DNA of 64,000 nucleotides from Vitis vinifera. Its lineage: Eukaryota > Streptophyta > Magnoliopsida > Vitales > Vitaceae. The stretch covers positions 22,357,501 to 22,421,500 of the forward strand of contig NC_081812.1 of NCBI RefSeq assembly GCF_030704535.1. The letters run 5' to 3'. Shown piece after piece: positions 1-10,746 of the stretch. A model generated the notes under the pieces. The model was given only the letters and a program-made list of their open reading frames with translations. It was not told the DNA's origin and did no database searches. Numbering within the stretch: the first letter of the stretch is position 1; each line of letters starts with the position of its first letter. The position numbers were made by a program, and so were the translations under genes.

Positions 1-392
1 ATGGGAGGGCCAGGATAAGAGGATCGTCCCTACTTTGTTGTTATTCGCTGGTGGGACCGTGGCTCGCATGATTGGCATGCTAATGGGCCTCACTGACAGG
101 CCTTAACATTTGGGCTGGGTCCTGACTTTGAAAATGATCTTTCACCCCGAAATAAGCCAGAGAACACCCTGGACGTTGGGCCCCACAGTCAAATTTTATA
201 CTTCATGCCATTTCAGTGTGGTATTATAAAACTATTATATTCTATCTCAACCCGGTCGATTAGGTTGATAGTCTCCAACTTATAAAATTATTATATTCTA
301 TGCCATGGTTGACTATATTATGAATGTCCCACTTTCGTACCAATCTCAAACCATAAAAAATAAAAAAATAAAAAAATAAGAAAAAAAAGCAG
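1..392. other. Unassigned left flank
   Basis: No gene was recognised. The first 220 bases are less AT-rich than what follows and could be the tail of a gene or repeat beginning outside the window. A short duplicated phrase (TATAAAA-TTATTATATTCTAT type) occurs near 225-245 and 280-302. The only reading frame, on the minus strand, is low-complexity and runs into the neighbouring inverted repeat, so it is not called. Confidence 0.4.
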
Positions 393-1850
393 TTTTGAAA
401 CTTTACTTTTTCTTTTTTAATTTTAGTGTAAAATATTATATATTCATGCACTCTAATAGTATTTTCAAATTTGTTCAATAATTACCCTTAAAAGAACAAA
501 GTACACATTAATTTAATACCATTAATAAGTACATTTATTTTTATTATTTTTCTCACATCAATATATCTCTTTTACCATTTGTTACATTCCCTTTTTTTTT
601 CTTCTCTTACCACCATAATCCATTATCACATATTATAATTTTTATTATTATTTTTCATTTTTTTCCTTTATATTCTTTTTAATATGCTCGTGCATTTTTC
701 ATAAAACTTCTTTAATTTTAATTTTTTTAATCTCTAATTTCTCTATATTTATTGATTTTAATTATATTTTTGACATATTAAACTTAAAATGATAATATAT
801 AATAAATAATTAATATAACAAATTAAATAAAAACAAAATATATAATAGACAAAAATGAAAATATTATCCCACAAATAATATATTCTATGATTTTAAATAT
901 TAATTATAATAATATATTTTATAAATTAAGGTTTAAATTTAAAAATTCTATTTTATTAGATGTACTAAATTTTTGGTATAGAGATTCAACTGGTACCATT
1001 TTATAATGCGTATTGAAATTTATGTGAATGAAACAAAATATACTAGCTAGTTTTTGGTAATGAGCTAAACAAAAAAAAAGTAGTTAAAAATAAAAAGATA
1101 ATATAAAATAAAATGATAATATAGATTTAAAATAAAAAATAAATTAAAAATGAACAATTATAAAAATTTTAAAATGATTAATATTTTTAAAAAAAATCTT
1201 TAAAAAAAAATCTATGATTTTAAATCAACAAGGAATCATTTTCATCGCTTATTTCATATGAACGTCAAGGGCCAACCTTTCAAGCTATCAGCATGCCTCC
1301 ATTTGCCTTACTGCCCAACCCACACCTCAAATCTAGTCATCCTAAAGGCATGCCTCTAATAGAGAGTCATGCCTATCTTTTTTCTATTGCACATATCTTA
1401 ACAAAAATAAGTTTTTCACCCACATTCATGCGTCTTCCACGAAGGTTGTGCTCTTGGGTTGACTAGTACGCATAGCCTACCAATATAATTGTTTCAGCAA
1501 TAGGCATGCCTCTAAAATCAATGGTGTGCCCCTAGTTTGCATATTGGATATAGTATACCAAAATAATGTTATCATACCCATGAGCATGCCTATGCAATGA
1601 ATGGTGCACCCCTACTTTGCCTTCTGCATGTAGCATAGTAATATAATGTCATTCACACATAGACATGTCTTTCAAATGGAAGGTGCACCCCTAGATTGCC
1701 TTCCGCACATAACATACCAAACTAATGTTATTATATAAAAGAAATTCCATTGATTATAAAGGTACAATGTAAATGTTCGAATGTCTTCCTATGGTGTTAA
1801 TGGGTCAACCACCCTTTTACCAACTCCTCACATAACACGAAGCCAATCCC
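393..1850 (+). repeat. Left arm of long inverted repeat
   Basis: This is the left arm of the element, mirrored at 4590-5915. It has an AT-rich outer half and a more complex inner half from about 1250. The inner part contains about four imperfect ~80-bp tandem units starting near 1423, 1502, 1581 and 1661. Each carries a GCATGCCT-like start, a GGTGCACCCCTA-like middle and a CATA-CAAAATAATGTTAT-like end. No gene was recognised in it. Confidence 0.75.
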
Positions 1851-4590
1851 CACCTCAAAGATTTGGTACATTCTTCACAAAATTTGGTACATCCTTCATT
1901 AAATTTGATACATCCGATTTATTGCTTACGGGACCACCATCTGAACATGGATGATCCATGATTTCATTTTGGAACCCATAAGGAAGTGATTGGGGGTTGA
2001 TCCCCACTTCGAAATGCACTTTGGAACTCTTGGTATATCCTTCACAAAATTTGGTACATCCTATCTTATTGCTTCTGGGACCCCCATCTAAACATGGATG
2101 GTCCATGATTTCCTTTAGCAACCCATAAGGAAGTGATTGGGGGCCGATCCCCACATCGAAACGCACTTTGGAACCTTTGGTACATCATTCACAAAATTTG
2201 GTATATCCTTCATTAAATTTGGTACATTTGATCCTATTGCTTCCAGGTCCCCCATATGAACATAGATGGTTCATGATTTCATTTTGGAACCCATAAGAAA
2301 GTGATTGTGGTATGATCCCCACCTCGAAATGCACTTTGGAACCATTGATACATCATTCACAAAATTTGGTACATCATTCATTATATTTGGTACATACATT
2401 CCTATTGTTTTCAAGATCCTCATCTAAACAAGGATGGTCCATGATTTCATTTTGGAACCCATAAGGAAGTGATTGGGGGTTGATTCCCACGTTGGAATGC
2501 ACTTTGGAACCCTTGGTACATCCTTAAAAAATTTGGTACATCCTTCATTAAATTTGGTACATCCAATCTTATTACTTCCAAGTCCCCCATCTAAACATAG
2601 ATGGTCCATGATTTCATTTTGGAACCCATAAGGAAATGATTAGGGGTCGATCCCCACCTCGAAATGCATTTTGGAACTCTTGGTACATCCTTCACAAAAT
2701 TTGGTACATTCTTCATTAAATTTGGTACATCCGTCATTAAATTTGGTACATCCGTCATTAAATTTGGTACATTCGATCCTAGTGCTTTCAGGTTCCCCAT
2801 CCGAATATGGATAGTCCATAATTTCATTTTGGAAACTATAAGAAAATGATTGGGGGTTGATCCCCACCTTGGAATGCACTTTGGAACCCTTGGTACATCC
2901 TTCACAAGATTTGGTACATCCTTCATTAAATTTGGTACATCTGTTCCTATTATTTTCAGGACCCTCATTTGAATATGGATGATCCATGATTTCATTTTGG
3001 AACCCATAAGGAAGTGATTGGGGGTTAATCCCCACCTCGGAACACACTTTGGAACCCTTGGTACATATTTCACAAAATTTGATACATCATTCATTAAATT
3101 GGTTACATCTATTCCAATTATTTCCGAGTTCCCCATCTGAACATGATCGTTCATGATTTCATTTTCGAACCCATAAGAAAGTGATTGGGGACCGATCCTC
3201 TCCTTGGAACGCACTTTGGAACGCTTGGTACATCTTTCACAAAATTTGATACATCTTTCATTAAATTTGGTACATCCAATCCTAATGTTTTCGGGACCCC
3301 CATTTGAACATGGGTGGTCTATGATTTCCTTTAACAACCCATAAGGAAGTGGTTGGAGGCTAACCCCTACCTCGGGACGCAATTTGGAACCCTTGGTACT
3401 TCATTCACAAAATTTGTTATATCCTTCATTAAATTTGGTACATCCGATCCTATTGCTTCCGGGTCCCCCATCTGAACATGGATGGTCCAAGGTTTCATTT
3501 TGGAACCAATAAGGAAGTGATTGGGGGCCGATTCCCACCTCAGAACGCACTTTGGAACCCTTGGTACATCCTTAATTAAATTTTGTACATCATTTATTAA
3601 ATTTGGTACATCCGATCCTATTGCTTTCGGGTCCCCCATCTGAACATGGATGGTCAATGATTTCATTTTGAAACCCATAAGGAAGTGATTAGGGGGCGAT
3701 CCTCACCTCAGAAAGCACTTTGAAACACTTGGTACACATTTCACAAAATTTGGTGCATCCTTCATTAAATTTGGTACATCCGATCCTATTGTTTTCGGGA
3801 CCCTATATGAATATAGATGGTCCATGATTTCCTTTAGAAACCCATAAGGAAGTGATTGGCCTTCGATCCCCACATCGGAATGCACTTTGGAACACTTCGT
3901 ACATCATTCACAAAATTTGGTACATCATTCATTAAATTTGGTACATTTGATCCTATTGTTTTTGGATCCCCCAGCTGAACATAGATGGTTCATGATTTCA
4001 TTTTGGAACCTATAATAAAGTGATTGGGGGTCGATCCCCACCTCGTAATGTATTTTGGAAACTTTTGTACATCCTTCACAAAATTTGGCATATCCTTCAT
4101 TAAATTTGGTACATCTTTCATCAAATATGGTACATCTGATCCTATTGCTTCCAGGTCCCCCATCTGAACATGGATGTGGTCCATGATTTCATTTTGGAAC
4201 CCATAAGGAAGTAATTAGAGGTCAATCCCCACCTCGGAAAGCACTTTGGAACCCTTGGTATATCCTTCAATAAATTTGGTACATCCGTCATTAAATTTGA
4301 TACATCTGATCCTATTACTTTCGGGTCCCCCATCTCAACATGGATGGTCCATGATTTCATTTTGGAACCTATAAGGAGGTGATTGGGGGCCTATTCCCAC
4401 CTTGGAACGCACTCTGGAACCTTTGATACATCATTCACAAAATTTGGTACATCATTAATTAAATTTAGTACATCATTCATTAAATTTGGTACATCCTTCA
4501 TTAAATTTGGTACATCTAATCCTATTGCTTCCAGGTCCCCCATAGAAACATGGATGATCCATGATTTTATTTTGAAACCTATAAGAAAGT
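1851..4590. repeat. Tandem satellite, 16 units of ~168 bp built on a 21-bp sub-repeat
   Basis: The landmark CCATGATTTC recurs near 1957, 2103, 2271, 2439, 2606, 2816, 2984, 3151, 3319, 3487, 3654, 3822, 3990, 4181, 4349 and 4559, always in the same orientation. Spacing is 167-168 bp, with exceptions of about 146, 191 and 210 (twice). These exceptions equal 168 plus or minus one or two 21-bp sub-units of the type AAATTTGGTACATCCTTCATT, which is repeated two to four times per unit. Because 21 and 168 are multiples of three, long frames stay open on the minus strand (for example 2591-3382). They would read as 56-residue repeats containing a DVPNLMK-like heptad. Two minus-strand frames are open at once, which argues that this is repeat architecture rather than a gene. 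Confidence 0.9.
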
Positions 4591-5915
4591 GATTGGCTTC
4601 GTGTTATGTGAGGAGTTGGTAAAATGGAGGTTGACCCATTAACGCCATGGGAATATATTCAAACATTTACACTGTATCCTTAGAATCGATGGAATTTTTA
4701 TTATACAATAACATTAGTTGGGTATGTTATGTGCAGAAGGCAATCTAGGGGCGCACCTTCCATTTGAAAGGCATGTCTATGTGTGAATGACGTTATATTA
4801 CTATGTTATATGCAGAGGGCAAAGTAGAGGTGCACCCTTCATTGCATAGGCATGCCCATGGGTATGATAACATTATTTTGGTATACTATATGCAGTATGT
4901 AAACTAGGGCACACCCTTGATTTTAGAGGCATGCCTATTGCTGAAACCATTATATTGGTAGACTATGTGCACTAGTCAACCTAAGAGCACAACCTTCATG
5001 GAAGACGCATGAATGTGGGTGAAAAACTTATTTTTTTTAAACTATGACTAGATTTGAGGCGTGGGTTGGGCAGTAAGGCAAATGGAGACATGTTAATAGC
5101 TTGAAATGTTAGCCCTTGACGTTTATATGAAATAAGCGATGGAAATGATTCCTTGTTGATTTAAAATCATAGATTTTTTTTTAAAATATTTATCATTTTT
5201 AAAAAAATTTAATTATTCATTTTTAATATATATTTTTATTTTAAATCTATATTATAATATTATTTTTTTATTTCTAACTACTTTTTTTTTTATTTAGCTC
5301 ATTACCGAAAACTAGCTAGTATATTTTGTTTCATTCACGTAAATTTCAATCTGCATTATAAAATGGTATCAGTTGAATTTCTACACCAAAAATTTGGTAC
5401 ATCTAATAAAATAGAATTTTTAAATTTAAACCTTAATTTATAAAATGTATTATTATAATTAATATTTAAAATCATAGAATATATTAGTTGTGGGATAATA
5501 TTTTCATTTTTGTCCATTATATATTTTGTTTTATTCAATTGGTTATATTAACTATTTGTTATATATTATCATTTTAAGTTTAATATGTCAAAAAATAATT
5601 AAAATCAATAAATATGGAGAAATTAGATATTAAAAAAATTAAAATTAAAAAAGTTTTATGAAAAAGAGGAAAAAAAAAAAAAAAAAAAAGGAAAGTAACA
5701 AGAAGTATGGGAGATATATTGATGTGAAAGAAGTAATAAAAATAAATGACGCATGGACTTATTAACATGTGATATTAAATTGATGTGTACTTTGTTATTT
5801 ACTTTTAAGGGTAATTGTGTAACAATTTTGAAAACACTATTAGAGTGTATGAATAGATAATATTTTTTCTACTTTACACCAAAATTAAAAAGGAAAAAGT
5901 AAAGTTTCAAAATCT
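4591..5915 (-). repeat. Right arm of long inverted repeat
   Basis: This is the reverse complement of 393-1850, with the ~80-bp internal units in mirrored order between about 4690 and 5030 and the AT-rich outer half beyond 5150. It ends near 5915, after which similarity to the left side fades into A/T runs. Confidence 0.75.
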
Positions 5916-7390
5916 CATATTTTTTTGTAGTTGGTGTATGCTTACATGATTTCCTTTTTTTTTTTTTAGTTTTATAAGTGTTATATACTGTATTTGAATA
6001 AGATTATTATTTTAATTTTTAAAATTCAACAAATAATAAAATATATCTATTTATTAAGTAATAAAAATAAATTAAATTAACTATATTTTATTCATTATAA
6101 TTAATTAATTTAATAAAATAATAATTAATTAATTTTATTTAATATTCAAATTTTCTTTTCAAAAACAATAAAAAAATATAGAAAATAAATAAATATTTTA
6201 TTAATTTATTATAAAACTTATTTCCAATTTGAATATAAATGGTACATCATTGAATTATATTTGAAATATTATTTAAAAATAAATAAATAAAATTTAATTT
6301 TATCTTCTCTTTGAAAAAATAGATATAATTTAACTTGTTAATATAATCATTTAATAAATATAAATGTTTTAAAATAAAATATTTAAAAATTTAATTAAAT
6401 AATTAAATTTATATATAAAAAATATTTATTAGTTAACATGTTTTGCACAATATAATACATATATAACATATAGATATTAACTCTTTTAGATTCAAAGAGA
6501 TCCTTGGCTTTAAGATGCACCCATAAGATTAAAAATAGTTCATATTTAAATAATGTAAAAAAAAAAATTCCTTTATCTAATGTGAGATATCACAAACACA
6601 ACATTTTTGTTGTATCCCACAATATTATAAAATCAAACAAACAGACACCCTCATATGATCAAACAAACCCCTATATTGAGGTCAAGAATCAACTATTATA
6701 CCAAATGAGCTCACATATCTTTAAAACTTGTCTACAAGATTAAGAAAAGCTTATACTTACATAGTATAAAAAACTTTATCCCTTATCCAACATGCAACAT
6801 CACGAAATAACCCATTTTATCATAATATTTAATATTTTTAAAATTAAATTATACTACTATCCTATATTTAATATTTGTTATAAAAAATGGAAAACTCTTT
6901 CATATCTAACATTATTCAGATATGTTTAATTAGTAATTTTGTATTTTTATTAATCTTTTAGTAATTAAAATAATCAAATTATAGATTAAAAATTACTCGA
7001 ATATTCATAATTAGTGTATATCTCATTTCTGCGTATGAAATTATCACTAAAGTTTTTGCATTATTTACCTTATCTCTTTGTAAATTGAATACTGAATAAG
7101 ATAATTAGAAAATAAGATATCTTATTCAATATTTAATATGTTAATATTTTTTATCATATTTTATATCATATCTAAACTAAATATAACTTTCTAATTTTGG
7201 AAATTTGTTTTTCTTTTATTTTTCCTTTTTATTTATAATATTTCTCGTGATTCTTTTTTTTTAAATCTAATAGATTTCCTTCTAGATCGATGGAACTCAT
7301 AGACTTGTATGTCCGTTTCATTTATTTTAGGGAAATTGATATTTAAATGAGCACAATTCATTTATTTTAGAGATGTGAAGCTCAAATCCG
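5916..7390. other. AT-rich intergenic DNA, PGIP 3' flank
   Basis: Long A/T runs with no gene. A 79-codon plus-strand frame at 6504-6743 has no recognisable motif. The last part, 7200-7390, lies just past the PGIP stop codon and should hold its 3' untranslated region and polyadenylation site. Confidence 0.4.
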
Positions 7391-8392
7391 TCACTTGCAG
7401 CTCTGGAGTGGAGCACCACACAAGCACCGATTGTGAAAGTAGGAGTCGTAATCGAAGCTCTGCAACTTCCCACCCACCGGAATCTTACCACACAAACGAT
7501 TGTAACTCACGTTCAGGAACTGTAAATCCAGAGAAGTCATCATCTCCGGCAGGCTCCCGGCGATCTTGTTATGCGAAAGGTCCAACGACGTCAAACTCTT
7601 CGGGAATTCCACTCTCGAAAGATCAAACTGGAACAAGTTCCGTGAGAAGTCAACGATCTGTGTTGACTTATTGGCATTGAAGAATATTGACAGGTCACCC
7701 TCAAGCTTGTTACGCGATAAGTCCATGACGTTGGGGTCGAATCCTCTGAAAGAATATGGGATTTTCCCGGAAAGTTGGTTGTGTGAGAGGTGTAGACCTG
7801 GGGTAGAGCCGGCGAATTTTCCGAAGGAGTCAGGGATTGGGCCGGTGAGGTGGTTCCGGTCGAGATGGAGTGCGCCGAGGTTGGGGAGGAGAGAGAGGCT
7901 GCCGGGAATGGGTCCAGATAGGTTATTGAAGGAGAGGTCGAGGTACGTGAGGTTCTTAAGCTCGCTGAAGAACGCCGGCACGGGACCGGAGAGGTTGGTC
8001 CAGCTAAGGCGAACCATTTTTAGGTGCTTGAGTTTGGCAATCGCCGGCGGGATCTGACCGGTGAGGTTAGAGAGCTTGCGGAAGATGAGGGTCTCGAGGA
8101 ACGGAAGGTCACCAACAGCGTCGGGAATCTGGCCGGATAGCTGGCCGGAGAAGATGGTGAGCGAGTTGATGCGGTGGGTGGTGAGGTCACATTCGACGCA
8201 GTACCATCCGCAGCAATCGGTGTTGGGATTCCACGAAGCTAGAATGTAGGGATTGTCTAGGGCTTTTTTGATTTGAAGGAGAACTTTTTTGTCTTTTGGG
8301 TTGCAACGTTCAGAGAGAGAAGGGCATGGACGAGTGGCGAGTAAGACTAGGAGGAGAGAGGAGGAGAGAAGAAAAAGTTTTGAAGTCTCCAT
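7391..8392 (-). CDS. PGIP1: Polygalacturonase-inhibiting protein (LRR protein)
   Basis: This single-exon gene encodes 333 residues, the usual PGIP length. The protein is secreted to the apoplast, binds fungal endopolygalacturonases and slows pectin breakdown. Residues 1-27 or so form a signal peptide with a leucine-rich core, ending PSLS before ERC. A cysteine-paired LRR N-cap follows (CNPKDKKVLLQIKKAL, then DCCGWYC). About ten plant-type LRRs come next, with repeated LDLS-NNLSGPIP and LHLS-NQLSGKIP cores, and a C-cap ends CLCGAPLQSC. I chose the ATG at 8392 because it starts the signal peptide and a TATAAA lies 43-48 bp upstream (8435-8440, minus). An in-frame ATG at 8554 lies upstream of that TATA box and is unlikely to be used. 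The sequence agrees, from memory, with grapevine PGIP. No breaks are seen. Confidence 0.96.
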   Translation of the reverse strand: METSKLFLLSSSLLLVLLATRPCPSLSERCNPKDKKVLLQIKKALDNPYILASWNPNTDCCGWYCVECDLTTHRINSLTIFSGQLSGQIPDAVGDLPFLETLIFRKLSNLTGQIPPAIAKLKHLKMVRLSWTNLSGPVPAFFSELKNLTYLDLSFNNLSGPIPGSLSLLPNLGALHLDRNHLTGPIPDSFGKFAGSTPGLHLSHNQLSGKIPYSFRGFDPNVMDLSRNKLEGDLSIFFNANKSTQIVDFSRNLFQFDLSRVEFPKSLTSLDLSHNKIAGSLPEMMTSLDLQFLNVSYNRLCGKIPVGGKLQSFDYDSYFHNRCLCGAPLQSCK

Positions 8393-8434
8393 TTCTCTGA
8401 ATTTGGCTACGTAATGCCTAGACCAAATCTTGAA

Positions 8435-8440
8435 TTTATA
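8435..8440 (-). promoter_or_regulatory. TATA box of PGIP
   Basis: TATAAA on the minus strand, 43-48 bp upstream of the PGIP start codon, gives a short 5' leader if transcription starts ~30 bp downstream. A TTGAC (W-box core) also lies on the minus strand near 8550, which would fit a defence-induced gene, but a single short core is weak evidence. Confidence 0.55.
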
Positions 8441-8880
8441 GACACTTGCTCGCGTGACCAAATTGAACACGAATATGGTAAATGGGCTTCCAGCTAAGGG
8501 CGGCCTTGAGGGCTTATTTGGAATTTCCTTCCATTTTTGTTTCTTTAGTGTCAAATATATTTTACAAATTTGGATTAAAAATATTTTCTGAAAATTTATT
8601 TTTAAAATAAATTTAAAGTAGTTTAAGATTTTTTTTTTTAAACATTATGAGAAATAATTGAAAAAATGAAAAATACTAAAAATTGTTTTTATTAAAAATA
8701 TAAATATATAATATTTTCATAAAAAAAAAAAAATCACAGTATAGGGTTTATTACTTTTTAGTTTTTAAAAATAAAAAATAGGGATAAAAAATTTAAAATC
8801 TTAAAAATTATTTTTAATTTAAAAGACATTTTCAAAATACTAATTTAGATATAGATAAACTCAATAACATTATTAAAAAA

Positions 8881-10020
8881 TAATTATTTCCATTAATACC
8901 ACAAATTAGATAACCTTACTTTTTTTCTATATTATTAAAAAAAACTTAAAAATATAAATTCAACAGTCATTTTCTTTATATTAAGGTTATATTTGGTTAT
9001 CAAAAAGTATTAAAAAATTTTATTTTATCATTTGATTGTCCTAAAAAAATATAAAAAAAATCAAATATAATCAAAATTAGTAAAATATTTATGCATTCTC
9101 AAATTATTTAATCATAAATTAAAATAAATAAACAAATTTAAAATAACACATAAAAATAATTTATTAATTTTAAATTTATTATTATTTTCTTTTTTTCCTT
9201 TCTATTTTTTTACTTTACATTTTCCTCCAAATTTTCCTAAACCAAACGTACCCTAAGGAAATTCTCGTGAGCATAACCTAAATTTAGCGTAGTTTTGCGG
9301 CTTTTGCCACAACTCTCACAACTAGATATTTTATATTTGATTTCAGTGGGTCAAGCCCCATGGATCTGAATCCGTTGCTTAAAACAAGAAAGCTTTGACT
9401 TTCAGCGAATTTTCTGGGTCCGATCAATCATTAGCTGGTCACCGTGTAGATTCTTCTGGTTGGACGATCGTTGGCTTTCAAATCTATTCCCACCATAAAA
9501 AAAAATATGTAGAGAATTTATTTACAAAATTTTTTATTCTTTAGAATTCATAATATTTTTAAAATTTTTGAAAATATATTTCATTAAAAATAATATTCTA
9601 AAAACAGGCTTGTTTTTTAGAATAAATTCGATATGCATTTATATATATTTAAAAATATGCTAAGAAATAATTAAATATATAAATAATTATTTGCAAACTT
9701 TTATATTAATTTGATATAATCTCGTAACAATAAATTACTTTAATAAAATTACAAAATATATAATGATAAATATTTAAAGATCTATGAAATTTGGATTTAT
9801 TTTTATTTTAATTTTTATTTCTACACGCATTTGTCCCGCAAACGTGGCCTAAGGTCGAGGAGTGGTGTGGGTTGAGCGCTTCGCATGCTTGTCAAAGTCA
9901 ACAATGGAGGCCCCTTGGTATTAATATTAACTGCGTGCCGCTGATCTTGTTGACTTCGTGAAGTAAATCCATAGGATTTGTGGGCCACATTCTTACACTG
10001 CCACTCACACTACATGGAGC
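8881..10020 (+). repeat. Segmental duplication copy A
   Basis: Copy A aligns with about 10041-11496 along its whole length. Both begin with CATTAATACCACAAATTAG and both end with CACTCACACTACATGGAGC. A conserved block starting near 9335 (GATTTCAGTGGGTCAAGCCC) is found again near 10825. No gene is seen inside. The copy holds one Tourist-like MITE (8985-9253) and lacks the second one found in copy B. Confidence 0.85.
8985..9253. mobile_element. Tourist-like MITE (PIF/Harbinger type), copy A
   Basis: This 269-bp AT-rich element begins GGTTATATTTGGTT and ends AACCAAACGTACCC, an imperfect terminal inverted repeat of the GGN..TTTGG Tourist style. It is bracketed by TAA at 8982-8984 and 9254-9256, the expected 3-bp target duplication. 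It has no coding capacity. Confidence 0.75.
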
Positions 10021-10147
10021 GCATTAATACCACAAATTATTAATAATTGTTTCCATTAATACCACAAATTAGATAACCTTACTTTTTTTTCTATATTATT
10101 AAAAAAATTTAAAAATATAAATTCAATAGTCATTTTCTTTATATTAA

Positions 10148-10417
10148 GGTTATATTTGGTTATCAAAAAATATTAAAAAAATTTATTTTATTATTTGGTT
10201 ATCTTAAAAAAAATATAAAAAAAATCAAATATAATCAAAATTAGTAAAATATTTATGCATTCTCAAATTATTTAATTATGAATTAAAATAAATAAACAAA
10301 TTTAAAATAACACATAAAAATAATTTATTAATTTTAAATTTTTTATTTTTTTATTTTTTTCCTTTATATTTTTTTACTTTACATTTTCCTCTAGATTTTC
10401 CTAAACCAAACGTACCC
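10148..10417. mobile_element. Tourist-like MITE, copy B of 8985-9253
   Basis: Same element as in copy A, inherited through the duplication. It starts GGTTATATTTGG after TAA (10145-10147) and ends CGTACCC before TAA (10418-10420). Confidence 0.75.
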
Positions 10418-10420
10418 TAA

Positions 10421-10746
10421 GGCTATGTTTGGTTCCCGGAAAATTTGAGGGAAAATGCGAGGGAAAGAAAATACAATGGAAAAATAGAAAGAAATAAAAA
10501 GTGAAGAAAAATAAAAAAATAGATTAAAAGTTGATAAATTCTTTTTTTATTACTTCAAATTCATTTTATTTATTTTAACTCATCAATATAAAGATTAAAT
10601 AATTTAAAAATATATAAATTTTTAATTAGTTTTAATTATATTTAATTTTCTTTTATATTTTTCATAGGATAATCAAACATAAAAAAAATTATTTTTTTTA
10701 GCATTTCTTTTCTTTCCTTTGTAATTTTTGGTAACCAAACATAGCC
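10421..10746. mobile_element. Tourist-like MITE inserted only in copy B
   Basis: A 326-bp element with near-perfect terminal inverted repeats: GGCTATGTTTGGTT at the left and AACCAAACATAGCC at the right. It sits immediately after the TAA target duplication of the neighbouring MITE. The right flank keeps AA of a second TAA. Copy A shows the empty site (ACCCTAAGGAAATT), so the insertion happened after the segmental duplication. Confidence 0.8.

Larger units (their letters stand above)
393..5915. mobile_element. Long-TIR DNA element (foldback/MULE-like, non-autonomous) with satellite core
   Basis: Bases about 393-1850 reappear as the reverse complement at about 4590-5915. The matched landmarks come in mirror order: GTTTTGAAACTTTAC at the outer edge, the ACTAGCTAGT block near 1043 and 5313, and CATAACACGAAGCCAATC at the inner edge near 1832 and 4593. 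The arms are ~1.3-1.45 kb and differ by small indels and substitutions. Between them lies only a tandem array. No transposase frame is visible, so mobilisation would have to come from elsewhere. Very long inverted repeats around tandem repeats suggest a foldback-type or long-TIR Mutator-like element. I could not find a clear target-site duplication at the outer edges, so the class and exact ends are inferred. An ordinary inverted segmental duplication around a satellite is the alternative. Confidence 0.7.

Noticed and set aside
1851-4590. Regularly spaced repeats that might suggest a CRISPR array
   Set aside because: The repeats are contiguous 168-bp satellite units without unique spacers, in a plant genome.
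1855-4592. Many minus- and plus-strand reading frames of 60-263 codons in the satellite core
   Set aside because: They are repeat products: two frames are open at the same time, frames shift at single-base spacing changes, and no start context, domain or conserved partner is visible.
7375-8249. Plus-strand frames of 62-163 codons opposite PGIP
   Set aside because: They are shadows of the LRR codons on the other strand, whose protein is complete and recognisable.
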